Part shown: in pieces, positions 39,521-50,669 of the stretch | Layout: the number at the start of each line of letters is the position of its first letter | Position numbering within the stretch: the stretch's first letter is position 1 | Origin: Favolaschia claudopus | Lineage: Eukaryota; Basidiomycota; Agaricomycetes; Agaricales; Mycenaceae | Direction: 5' to 3' | Length of the DNA stretch: 64,000 bases | NCBI GenBank assembly: GCA_037176885.1 | Contig: JAWWNJ010000082.1 | Location: forward strand, 992,001 to 1,056,000 | The notes under the pieces: model-generated | The model's input: only the letters and a program-made list of their open reading frames with translations | Database searches by the model: none | Told to the model about the DNA's origin: nothing | Position numbers and translations under genes: made by a program

Positions 39521-41627
39521 TTGAAGCTCGTTCTCTGGGCGGTTCAGTCTATTAAGTTCTGTAGCGGGCAGGCAAACGGGTGGCAGGCAAGCGGATGGTG
39601 GGCAGAGCAAAGCAAGAGACAAGGAGGCTAAGAGCAAGCAAGAGTGGCGCGCGCCGCGTGGCGTCAGTGCGTTCGTGCGGTCGTCGGCCCGTCGGCAGTC
39701 GGCAAGTTAACGTCGGCAGCGGCAGCGGCGTCAAAGGGGGATCGGGCGGCGGGGTTTGAAATCAAGTAGCGCAAAAAGCGGGGCAGCAAAGGGGCAAAGG
39801 GGAACGGGGAGAAAGGGCAGTGGGCGCAGCCGGGTTTTGTTTTCCCGACGTGAAAAGAAGCGCGCAAACTCGCTCCACTCCGCCCCCGACCACCCAACGA
39901 ACCAACAAACCACCTCTGGACGCGTGTCATCCCGCATCACGGAGTTAAGTCAACACTGCCACTCCCGCCTGCTTTTTTCTTCCGTCCGTGTCGATCCCTT
40001 TTGCCGTTTCCCCTTCATTTCTTGGGCTTTCTTTCTTTCTTTCCCTGCTATCCCCTCTTTCTGCCTTTCTCCCCTTCCTTCCTCTCTTTCACCCCACAAC
40101 ACAATGCCCACCACCCCCCCAACCGAATCATCGCACAATTCCCATCACAAGAAGCGCCGCACTCCCCGGGGTCCCCCCTCCTCCGGCGTCCACTGTCCGC
40201 GTGGCGCGCAACAAACACGACACCTTGCCTCGCCTCACTCACCTTTCCAGCTTCAATGCTTCCTTGATTCTGATCCCCGCCAGCCAACCACGTTCCGCCC
40301 GCCGCCGAGCCGGTTCGCATCTTTCCTTTAAGAATCCACCCCGCCATGACAAATCCGCCCGATGCGCGGACTAACCTTGGCTCACGCGTACTCTTCGGAA
40401 GACTTGCCGTGAGCTTTGAAGTCGCCGCCCTTCGCACGCGCGGCATCCTCTCCGCTCGGCGCTTTCTTGAGAATTCCGCAGCGCCTTCGCCGCGGTGTGC
40501 TCATGACGTTTAGCTACTATTGTCCTCGATTGCGATGTCGTTCACGTTGATTCAGCAGCAGAGCGTCTCCAACGCAGCAAACCGTCTCTACTTGCTCAAG
40601 TGTCCGACTCGTTGCGGCAATGAGTACTCCTTCCTCTTCGTACACGACATCCGGAGAGTAAAAGGACTACAGGGTTCGACTCCCCTGGCTCCTTCTCGAC
40701 TTTCTCTTCAAGTTTCTTTTTCTCAAAAAACCATCAATTGCTGAGTTCGAAGTCAGTCCTGCATTTAATTACTTGCTCCCTGCAATCCTTCGGGCCCGCA
40801 AATCATATCAACATCTCTCCCACCTTCGAATCTCTCTCGATGCAAGTTCTCTCAATTTCAAGTCCAACGATGGGTTCCCTTTCTCGAAATTCGAATCCAA
40901 TCTACCAGGTATCATACGTCCGAAGAAAAAAATTGACACTGTCGATTTTGCTTCGAATTTACGCCCCTCCGTGCGACCTCCCGAGAATAAAACAATCCGC
41001 TCTACAAAATTTAAACTTCTTTATTTCTGCTTCCTCGACCAAATTTGCTCATACTAAAGTGTCCAACCCGTTGTGGCAAGCAACACTCCTCCGACTTGAA
41101 CCTCGCCTCTTCTTTGCCAACTCTGGAGAGCAAGAGTGGTTCGACTCCCTCAAAACCCATTTTCTTTAACTCGCGAAAGTTTCTGCTTTGCTTTTTCTCA
41201 GAAACAGTTGAAAACCATCGCCTCGAACGCGTCCGGACAAAAATCCGCGAATCGGCCTTCGACGTCCAGGGAAGGGATTGCTCAATTTGCTTTGGCCGCT
41301 AATGTTTTTGATGAGATTCTGCAGGAGTTCATTCGCCCCGTTGTGATATAGCCAGCATATGATTGACGTCCCTGGTAAGCAATAAATCTACAGAGTACCT
41401 TGCTTGTATATTCATTGGCCTCAACGCAGGGTATTTTGAATTGGCCGTTGTCTGCAAGCTGGGCACAAGTATTCATGCGTTCCTAAATTACACCGTATTC
41501 ACAGTTAATACCTCCTCCTCCTCCCCTCTTCCTCCTCCTCATAGAAAAAAGAAAAGAAATTCCGACATGTATAGACACCAACAGAAAAACTAAAATGAAA
41601 TCCACACTTGGCACGCCCACCCAGATT
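39521..41627. other. Intergenic; promoter of zinc-finger gene and a weak duplication
   Basis: 2.1 kb with no confident gene. A short plus-strand frame from an ATG at 40104 starts convincingly (MPTTPPTESSHNSHHKKRR), but two alternative continuations compete and no splice solves them. Pyrimidine-rich tracts at 40010-40100 look like a promoter or leader. The weak repeat at 40590-41220 is listed separately. Confidence 0.4.
40590..41220 (+). repeat. Imperfect direct duplication, two ~170-bp units
   Basis: Unit 1 is about 40590-40760, unit 2 about 41050-41220. Common landmarks in order: AAGTGTCCGACTCGTTGCGGCAA against AAGTGTCCAACCCGTTGTGGCAA, GGTTCGACTCCC in both, and TTTCTTTTTCTCA...AAAACCATC against GCTTTTTCTCAGAAACAGTTGAAAACCATC. 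No coding function is evident. Confidence 0.55.
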
Positions 41628-43942
41628 CAGAGGTTCGTGAGGATGATGCAGTTCAGCTGCTTGGCAATGTAAATCTTGAACGTGAATCCGTTATTATTGC
41701 CGACTTATTGGACAAGACAATAAACTTACATTGTCGGAACCCCAGCCTGTTGAAGCCCTGAAATCTTAAACGGGGCACCGCCAATCCCAGACACACTGCC
41801 AGCCCTAAACCAACCATCGTCAGCATCATGGATCCAATTAAAAGTCTTTGGCAAAAAGGATTCAACACTAAATTAGTAGCCTGTACTAACCTCACATCCG
41901 AACCAACATCAAGCAAATCCAAAATCCCCGTAGAAACAATAGCCAAGAGCGCACTCAACGTTTGTATGAGAGGAACATCCGCGATATTGCCAGAATTAAC
42001 CGTCCCGAGGGGCGGAACGACCAGCGGGGAAGTGAACGTATGATCGAAGGCAACGAAGCTGATGCCGTTGAGACCCGCGCTTATGGATATGCTGTCGAGT
42101 GTAAGTTCAAAATTGAAAGGGTTTTGCACTGTGAGGTTGTCTGGGTGTTAGAGCAGATTATGTGCAGATGAGATTGAACAAACCGTTGAAGCCCATTCTG
42201 GATGCATAGTCCATGATATAAGCTAGTGTAAACTTGAGATACTGACAGATTCAACTCACGTTACGAGGCCATTGGTTACTGTATCAACCTATCAAGCCCA
42301 ACCAGGTCAGCGGAGTAAGTCTCACCCAATTTCAACACCACTCACAGTAATCGTCAAGGCAATCTGACTGACCAGACTGTCGATTAACAATGTGAACCTT
42401 GTGCGCGATTGAATTGCAGAATATAGCACGGTAACAACAAAACTCACGAAGTTGGGACACCAGTTTGTTCAAGATCCGTGATCTTGAGCGGGGCTCCCCC
42501 AACTCCAGAGATACTACCCGCTCTACGCCATGATTAGTATAAATAACAAATCCAATACAACAAAATAAAATCAAAGAGAACCACAAACCGAACATTCGAA
42601 CTCCCACCAAGCAAATCCAAAGCCCCAACCGGCACAATATTCAAGAACGAGGTCAGCCCTTGCGTAAGGAGGACATCCGCAATGTTCCCGGACTGCGCCG
42701 TCCCCAAGGGCGGAATAACAACCGGGGGAGCGAATGTATGGTCGAGGGAAGCAAAACCAGCGCCGTTGAGACCCGCACTTGTGAGGAGGCTGTCGAGGGT
42801 GAGTTCCAAGTTGAACGGATTCTGCGCTGCAAGGTCGTAGGAATTTCGTTGGAAGAATGAAAAATGTTGTGAACTTGAAATCGTACCTTCGAAATCGATT
42901 CTGTGTAGATGAAAGAAAATATATTCAGACTAGCGTTGAATAAATTCTGAATAATCATTCCCGCTGAACTCACGTTACGAGATTGTTGGTTACCGTGTCG
43001 ACCTGTTGGAACCGTCGAGCCAGGGCTCAGTTGACTGTCTGGTTTCAAGGTAGAGTTGAACGCTGCTCACCGTAATCGTCAAGTCAATATGGGTGATCAG
43101 ATTTCCGATCGTCAATGTGTATCTGAGGAGTCATTCAGAACAATATTTCAGTAAAAGAAAAAAAGTTCACGTCGCCGCAACACCAGTTTGATGAAGCCCC
43201 GTAATCGGGAGCGGTATTCCACCAATTCCAAGGATACTTCCCACTCTGAATCGCGATCAGCCAAGCAATCCGAACACCAAATAGGACGAGAGGAAAAACA
43301 AAAAAGGCACCCACCGGACATTCACGTCAATATTCAACAAATCCAAAGCACCCAAAGGAATGATATCCAAGAACGCAGTGATACCGTCGATGAGAAGCAC
43401 GTCCGCGATGTTCTCCGAGGTCGCAGTCCCGAGAGGCGGAATGACGAGCGGGGTAGCGAATGTATGGTCGAAGGAAGTGACAGTCGCGCCATTGACCCCT
43501 GCGCTCACGGAGATGCTGTCGACGGTGAGCTCCAAGATGAGAGGGTTCTGCACTGTGTATACAAGTCGTCAGAGTCGAAAGCGGCAGAGGTTGGGAAGGA
43601 TGCAGATACGGATAGATAACGTACCTTCCAACACGATTCTGAGGAGTGAGATGCCATTCATAAGAACGACGGCGTATCAAAGTGCTGAAAAAGTCGACTC
43701 ACGAAACGAGTTTGTTGGTCAACGTGCCGACCTGCTCGTCGAAGTTCATGGTTCAGTCCGTAGAAAGGAATCCCAGGCACGCAACACACCGTAATCGCCA
43801 CGTCGATGTGAGTGACCAAACCCACTTGAAGCGCATTTATCACGTCTCCTAGAAGATCCCGAGACGCAGGTGCCGGTGTCGCACTGGCAAACAGCACCGC
43901 GAACAGCACAGAGAGCACTGAAGAATGGAGGGACAGCATCAT
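41628..43942 (-). CDS. Secreted protein with three tandem repeat modules
   Basis: The start at 43942 gives a signal peptide (MMLSLHSSVLSVLFAVLFASA); the stop is at 41628. Three modules follow, each built from an exon with a THIDxxIT-type strand, a 29-nt exon (VDTVTNNLVT type), a 14-nt exon, a long exon of about 235 nt (ASLDHTFAPPVVIPPLGTA type) and an exon of about 75 nt (GGAPLKITDLEQTGVPT type). The three long exons start near 43553, 42830 and 42129. The protein ends with FTFKIYIAKQLNCIILTNL. All introns examined have GT-AG ends. No catalytic residues or cysteine pattern are visible; an extracellular or cell-wall beta-sandwich role is a guess, with LEA2/DUF3712-like folds as candidates. It is homologous to the one-module gene at 30008 and, like it, neighbours an F-box gene of the same family in mirror orientation. 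Confidence 0.8.
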
Positions 43943-44409
43943 CTCGCAGCTGACGGAACTTGAGGATAGTGCAAATTTATATATGCCTGGCATAGGTATT
44001 ATATTATGTATGTCGCAGGGAAAGGAAAGATGAAACCAGAGCTAACCATGAGTAGGTGACAGGAGATTCTCTCGTAGAGTCTTCGAAGGGGCTAGTCCAG
44101 TCTTGAATCTGATGCATGGAAGCCGGTAAATGGGATCCCGTTGAAGCATTCCGACAATCCGGGAAGATCATCGTAGGACTGTATAGTGGTCAGAAACCTC
44201 GAGCTGAGCTGCACTGCGCAGTCGCAGTCAAACGAGTTGAGTGAAGAGAAAGCCGATAATCTTTCTTTACACCGCGTGGAATGAGAGAGAACCGACCGAA
44301 ATGAACTCTGACTTGGCAGGGGCGAGACGTGGCGAAGTTCTGACATGGTTCGCGCTGCGAGAATGACGACAGAGACCAGTAGTATTGACAAAAGAGACAC
44401 ATCCACGCG
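43943..44409. other. Intergenic spacer in the mirrored block
   Basis: 467 bp between the three-module gene and the F-box copy. It corresponds in position to 29553-30007 of the other block and should hold the promoter of the three-module gene. No gene. Confidence 0.5.
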
Positions 44410-46080
44410 TCATTGAGATAATCTAGCCATCCTTGCCGAGACAAACGGTTCGAGACCCTTGTTTGCGACCTGCCAGGCATTTCTTTCAACCTGACAGGCG
44501 ATTAAAATAGAATACAACAAGAAACGCGGCAGAACTCACATCTCCTGGAACTGGCAGAGTCTTACCATAATACTGGACACAAGCCACAAACACGCCAACC
44601 ATCCTCAACCGTGCGACTCTCATCTTCTCATTTCCCTCCAACTCATAATTCGCCATGTTACCCGTGATGCCCGTTTCTACAATCGTCGAGTACTTTTGAC
44701 TTCGTTGGCGTTTTTCCAGCGCTGAGATGAGGCATCCCGGTGCAGTGTCTGTGAAGACCAACCTCTGCAGACATGGCAGAAGCTCGCCGTCAGCGATTTG
44801 ATCGACGATTTGCTGTTGCATCACGTAGTCTGGAACGAATATGTCGGTTGCAGCAGGACATGCACGTAGCCACGCCTCTAGGTCCGATTGGGACCCAATA
44901 CCGGGGCCCTCGAGCGTAAGACGCTGCAGGGCGGGAAAAGTGCGGACTGCGAAAATTGTTTTATCGTAGTCGTCGGAGATTGTGACTTCGAGTTCGACGA
45001 GACGATTGAGGGCGACGCTTTGAAGAAACCGAGCGGCATTGGCTAGAGCGTTTGTGTTGAGTTCGAGGAAACGTAACGAAGGCATGGAGATCTGGAAATC
45101 GGATAGCGGTATCTGGGTGGCGCGTCCTATGGGAAAGACGTCGAGACGAGATCGTGTGACGTTTTCACAGTACTGCAAAATCGAGTAGTACTGAGCTGAA
45201 GTGGGAAAAGTGCAGTAGAAAATCAAAGAGGTGAGCTGATGCCACGGAAGCGACAAGAGTTCTGGAGTCCAGAAGAAGCCGAAGGATTCAAAAGTGACGC
45301 TCCGAAGGGAAGGCGTATCCCAAGTACCGGTGCTGAAACTGTGGGTAGAGTGGTCGGAGTATCTCCCCTATGATTATGATCGTAGACGGCAGTCAGCCGC
45401 AAATCTTCTACGCGAGCCAAGGTAACAACAGGTAGCTTGAAAAAATCACCATCAACTCGGAGCCCGTTGAGCACAAGTCTGTGGCATCGGGGTGCGTAAC
45501 GGTTCAGAAGGTCGAGCACACGCTCGTCGTGTTCTCGCGCGCTGATTTCCATGTGTAAGGTGGCTCCGCTCGCCCGCTCCAGCCAGAGGGGAAGAATTTC
45601 GAGTGCGCGAGAGATTTTCCAGGAATCGAAATCGATCTTGACGCGACTCCAAAGTTTGTGGCTGCCGAGCGCAATTCTTCTCCATCGTGAGCAAATTTGG
45701 CACAGCACCAAACGAAAGTCACCGCTGCCGAGGAGATGATGGATCACTGCAGCCTGAGGGACACAGTTTGAGAAGATCTCGGTCAAAATGTCGTCAGGGA
45801 GCATTTTGTGAGGAGCCAGAGCCTGGCGATATGTCGCCAGATCCTGAATCAGGGTGGCTCGACGCGTTTCGAGAGTTTTGATGTCGGTTTCGAGCTTCTT
45901 GAGCTCTTTTTCTGCAGCAGAACATGCTTCTCGAACGATAGACGCGTCGATCTTCGATAGCCCGTCGGTCTTCCATGAAAAACCACGGAAAATGCGAGAA
46001 AGTGGTGCACCGTCCCTGTCATTTGATGTAGGTACCGCATGTCAGTAGAGTTCAGCTACGTACCTATCTTCCAGGACCAT
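44410..46080 (-). pseudogene. F-box protein copy with one-base frameshift
   Basis: Inverted paralog of 27875-29552. Exons by homology: 46080-46064 (MVLED), 46015-44540 and 44490-44410. The coiled coil (AACHE-like acidic/basic heptads around EKELKKLETDIKTLE) and the F-box segment (KMLPDDILTEIFSNCVPQ, CQICSRWRRIALGSHKLWSR) are intact. At about 45319 a run of four G in the intact paralog is three G here; the frame then fails within 40 codons, while the paralog-like frame continues (LLSLPWHQLTSLIFY onward) to the conserved terminal exon (VERNAWQVANKGLEPFV). All intron positions are conserved. Because the lesion is a single base in a homopolymer, either a young pseudogene or a consensus error would explain it. 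Confidence 0.75.
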
Positions 46081-47083
46081 GGTATCGGATATTCGCAAAT
46101 CAACACAGAGAGCCGCAGAAACGTGGTACACAAAAGGAGGAGAACAGAGCGCGAGTGTGACGTGACTCACGCGTCACACTGTGTTGTCATCTCTTTCTCA
46201 CGAGACCACCTTCACCATTGCAACGTCCATCTCGATTCTCGATTCTCATTCGGACATCCAACCTCAAGCACTGCGACGCGCGTGGCTCCTGTACAGACTG
46301 TCAGACTTGATTGGAGAAGTTGGCAAGGACGTACCATTCCCAGGGTTTGCTAGCCTGTACCAATCCAAAGAGAAGTTAACACCACAGTCACACTTGGACC
46401 ACACTCTTGCAGCGCATCGTACAAACAACTCAATCATCAATGATACAGTCAATTTTTTCTGAACTACAGCGGCCACGATCCGGCCAAGCGTTATTTTCCC
46501 CTTTGACAGTATCTTTCTGCGAGATACTGCGACTTAAAACTTTACCTCTCGTAAGCTGCGTATCGACTCGGAATGATAACTTCCGTGGATGCATATCGAC
46601 TTACTTGTGCTCTTCTTGCTTTTCGGCGCTGCATGCCGCGGCTGCCAACATACTCGGGTGAGATATACAACAACGATGCTGCTGTGAACGGCTTTGACCT
46701 GTCCATCAGTTTACGTCCCCGCCCTTGTACTCGCCGCGCCCTAACTACATGTTATTTTCTTACAGCTATCGACAATTTTTCTCCCTCCGAAACATAACAG
46801 CAAAATACGGGACTGAACGATGCTCACTATGACTTGATTTACCCGCCAGTTCTTGACGCTCGTTCAAATGACAAATCGACATGGTTCTAATTTATTCAAG
46901 TGTGCGTGCTCCATTATGTTCGCCCCCGGCTGAGTAGCTCGAGATTGCGTTTGACTTGACTATCAAGGCTCTAGTACTGTACTCTGCAAGAGGTTTATAA
47001 CCCACTTCTTGCAAATCTTCTGTGATCAAGCTTAAGGCGTCCTACCCAGGCAACCCAACAATCGCTGCGAAGCACATATTGTT
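46081..47083. other. Intergenic; duplicated F-box promoter at its left edge
   Basis: About 100 bp left of 46185 are similar to the region upstream of the F-box gene at 27875 (GTCACGTCACACTCGCGCTC in both). The rest, to 47083, has no supported gene and should contain the promoter of the small gene at 47084. Confidence 0.45.
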
Positions 47084-47704
47084 ATGAACAACGAACAATA
47101 TCTAACAGCCATCCTCGACGAACTTCGCGGCTTCACCGGGAGATGGATAGAAGGCCTCCGCGGAATTCGTCAACAACAGGCTCTTCTTCGCATGCCAATC
47201 CCCTATCCGAGCTACCCGTTACCCCAACAATTCCCTTTCGGAGACTTCCAGCTATCAGAGACGTTCGAGTGGATTCACGAATACGGAAGACAGCAATTGC
47301 GCCACGTCCACGGTGTCCGATTCATTTTCCAAGGACGCACGAATGGTCCTAATTCATCGGTTGCTTGGAGAATTGATAATACACGTATGTTGTTTGTTTC
47401 TCCTTCTTTAAATTATTCCACACCTTACGTGGTTGCAGACGGAACTGCCCTTGGAATATTTGAGATCGCCGCGTCCATCTACGCCTCCCAAAGCTTACCA
47501 TTCCGCATCAACGCAGACCTCATCCTCGAAGGCATGTCCGCTTCTCTAGCGACGCACGAACCCGTTCGCCTCATCAGCAGGGTTGTTATTGTTGCGAATC
47601 CGGATCCTCGCCGCAGACCTCGTCGGATGCGCGTCTACGAGCTGCAGAGTGGTGTCTCTAATCCGACTAGGGTTCGTATTCTTGGCTCGGCTTATGAACC
47701 ATAG
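47084..47704 (+). CDS. Hypothetical protein
   Basis: An open frame of 206 codons from an ATG at 47084, preceded by clean non-coding sequence. It begins with a helical acidic segment (NNEQYLTAILDELRGFTGRW), then a Gln/Pro-rich linker, FEWIHEYGRQQLRHVHGVRF and a C-terminal part with strands (INADLILEGM, VRLISRVVIVANP) and a basic run (DPRRRPRRMRV). I recognise no family. GTATGT at 47395 and TTGCAG ending at 47448 bracket a 54-nt segment that is a typical intron but also an open multiple of three, so the protein is 206 aa unspliced or 188 aa spliced. Splicing is more likely because the segment is T-rich. Confidence 0.55.
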   Translation: MNNEQYLTAILDELRGFTGRWIEGLRGIRQQQALLRMPIPYPSYPLPQQFPFGDFQLSETFEWIHEYGRQQLRHVHGVRFIFQGRTNGPNSSVAWRIDNTRMLFVSPSLNYSTPYVVADGTALGIFEIAASIYASQSLPFRINADLILEGMSASLATHEPVRLISRVVIVANPDPRRRPRRMRVYELQSGVSNPTRVRILGSAYEP

Positions 47705-49876
47705 TGTATCGGTGTCGCACTAGCTATGATAGGTTCGGGTCTTCGTATTCTTATGTGTATATATGTATAGCTGCTCATCGACATTCACGAATTAATTTTG
47801 ATATTACCTATTCTGAATATAAGTTGCGCTCCAGTGTGATTCTTTCGGCAAGGTTTCTGGTTCGCGAACATATTGAAGAATTACGCGAGGGTGAGCTACT
47901 GTGGCAAAGGTTATAATTACAATAGCTCGCATCTCGGCTCCACCGGACGCTGCTGCTTCGACCGGTACATACTATTGTTTTCAACTTCAACTTCAACACG
48001 GACGAGTTGGCCGAAAGGATCCGGCCGCTTATTTCCGGTTTCCATCATCACTGTGACGAGCACAGGCGTGTCCTTCTTGCCCTCCGCCCACTACAGTAGT
48101 CCAGAGATCGTCTCGGTACTCGCTGGGCGGCTACAAATTCGCTCGGTTTCCTTTAAAAGAACCTCTCATCCTTACATCCTTAGTCGACAACCCGCCGTCA
48201 CGGTACGATGAAGTCAAAGTGCATCCAATCTTTTCAAAATTTTCACTGTTTTCCGAGTGTCACTAGCCTCAGGCCTGAGGTCGACTACAATAGCTTCAGA
48301 AGTCTCGGCCTCAAATCTCTCCACTCCTATCTTCAGTAATGATGAGACAGACTCAGCTCTGAATCGCATCTGAAGCTATATAGTACCAATCGAGCCTTCT
48401 TGCTTCCTCAGTCGCCGCTTCTTGAACGAGACGATAGGTATCTGGCCTTCCCGCCCTGCGTCAACAGACTAATTTTATAACGACGCCTTCCTCTCAGTTA
48501 TATCCGGCCAATGTATTTCGCAAGAGCCCTCGTTTACTTCGTTGACGTGACAGTCTCTCCCATTCGGTCTTTTCCGAATTTCAATAATCGATGTACCCCC
48601 TCAATTTCACGACTGTCCCCCTGCCACTAATCATCGTATTACTTCCAGGGTGGTATTCGACGGATATTTTCCGGTCTGAATGTGACGAGGACCAGGAAAT
48701 AACCAACGAATTCGAAACGCTGGTTGCTTGAATGCAATTTGGCAGATTCCGTTGTGAGTGAGAACGGTTTCGTTTGGAAGATTTCTCTTTGATAAAGCCG
48801 CAGGTTTTATGGACCTAGAGTTATTTTCGGGCTATGTAATCGATACTTTCCTCTCGGTTTCGAGCCTCGCTTTCTCTCGCGCAGTGACAGCATGCATTCG
48901 TCTACCCCATCGGAAATCGGGATCGAAGGCGCTCATGCACAAGAGAACGATCGTGACGTTCGCTGCCTTGGCGGGAACTTCAAGCTTTTCTTATTCATTG
49001 AGATCATAGATGTCTATGAACCTTGACCGTTCTTGTTCGCATTTCTCCAGTTCGAGCACACACACATGTCCCTGTGAATTCAACCGTAAAAATGGATGCA
49101 TTCCTCACTGGGATGAATGCGGAAGCATCCGGTACTGGCCGGCGTAGTGCAGCGGGTGCTCCCCGTGCCTCGAGCTCTGTGTTGACTGTGAGTTGAGTCT
49201 GCTTATGAGCTAATACGATACTTGACGCTTTTAATTACTATAGTCATCTGTGACGCGCCAACGCTAACGACAAGCTCAATAGTCTTGTCTGAATGAAATG
49301 CCGCTGGTCGATCCTCTGCAGTATCAGCCCTGATCCCTGGCTACGTATACGGGAATACAAAACAGTGAAGCTTTTTCAAAAAGGTTGCATTTCGTCCGAT
49401 GCCCCGTTCTTGAAATCAATGCAGGTTTCAATTTTTGGTTTTCCTTTTCCATGACCTCTCAGATTTTGGCTTCATTAAGAGCTGAGTTCTAGTATTGTGG
49501 GTCCTTTTTTTGATTGGATGAATAGTAATCAACCAATATTTGACAACCTGAACGGTTTCGAAGCTTTTCGGTCAGAGCTCACCGAATCAGAAATCTCACA
49601 CAGACTTCGGTGCGTCCCGCAATATGCCGCCCAGCGTTTCCAAGGCAACGCCAGTTGATTCCGATCCTCATTCGCACTGCGGAACAATTCCGTTGCTGGC
49701 AGTTCCCATATTAGGAAGGCGAAGCTGTCTTGACACCTTCTTGTCTTCCACCCAACTTCCACCCCGAGCCTCTCGTTCACCTACTCTCTCCTTCACGGAC
49801 TGGTATCCCTCGCAATCCACCTGGAAGTGGCCCACGCAACGATCTGCCCATCACTACCACTTGAGACGTTCACCCC
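47705..49876. other. Intergenic, no confident gene
   Basis: 2.2 kb. A short exon-like segment starts with an ATG at 49092 (MDAFLTGMNAEASGTGRR) and ends at a possible donor GTGAGT near 49190, but no downstream partner exon was found, so it is not called. Nothing else is supported. Confidence 0.35.
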
Positions 49877-50363
49877 ATGTCTGACGCGACTGACTGCTGC
49901 GGGATTTGTTGTTTGTGTGCCTCTTGCTGCGGTAGGTTCACTCATTCCTTCCTGCTTCCCAAGTTGAGGCAGGCTCTTTCCTGACAGGACTCTGCAGCTC
50001 TGTTTTCCGATACATTCCATTCCAATACATATGCCGCTGTGGCCGCAAGAAGGATGAAGAAGAGGACATTGACAATATGAAGTTTCCCGAACACGAGTCT
50101 GCGTTCACGGCAGACGGCCACCGGATCCATCCGCACACAGCACCGATGCAAATTCGGGCGTTCTCTCCGCCCCTTGACGATAGTCCCGCGCAAGGAAGGC
50201 AGCCACCGGACTATCCAGCGTCAGTCAGAGACGCGATTCGTTCGGACTCGGAGCAGCCGATGGAGTATAGGCCAGGGCAGGGTGGAGGACGTACGTTTCT
50301 TCAATTCAATTCTGCCATCTATCATCTAACCGGAAGAGTGTCCTAGGGTTGTCCAAAGAGTGA
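49877..50363 (+). CDS. Small cysteine-rich protein, probably membrane-associated
   Basis: Exons 49877-49931, 49988-50290 and 50347-50363 sum to 125 codons (124 aa). The N terminus packs nine cysteines into about 22 residues (DCCGICCLCASCCGLCSS), followed by VFRYIPFQYICRCGRKK and an acidic stretch (DEEEDID). The rest is hydrophilic and Pro-rich without repeats. The Cys cluster directly before a basic segment suggests multiple palmitoylation or metal binding; the former fits small fungal peripheral membrane proteins. It is followed after 306 bp by the 3' end of an NLR gene on the other strand. If the last intron is not removed, the frame runs to 50346 with a different C terminus. Confidence 0.6.
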
Positions 50364-50669
50364 TTCCGCTGGCAGGAGTCAATAGAACAGCCTTTTTTCT
50401 CCTTTGTTGATGATCGCATTTTGTTTCGGGCATACAGGTTGAATACAATAGTCACACACACCACACACGCATGAGATTGTTGGAACTAGTCTTCATGCAG
50501 CAGCCGCTGCCGTACCACCTCCTCCCTTTTGATCATCGCGGGAACTACCCAATCCAACTTGAAAGCTTGATGATCGAGCGCGAACCGGCACATTACCTGT
50601 GTTGAACTTGTAGATTGCTGAACTGGCAATCAGCACTCTTCTTGATGACAGATCTCCAACTCAAATTGA

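Noticed and set aside
40104..40330. Possible small gene starting MPTTPPTESSHNSHHKKRR
   Set aside because: Two frames compete after about 30 codons and no splice site joins them; no homology evident.
40674..40695. GGTTCGACTCCC looked like a tRNA T-loop
   Set aside because: The T stem does not pair well, there is no matching acceptor or D arm, and the motif is part of the diverged direct repeat at 40590-41220.
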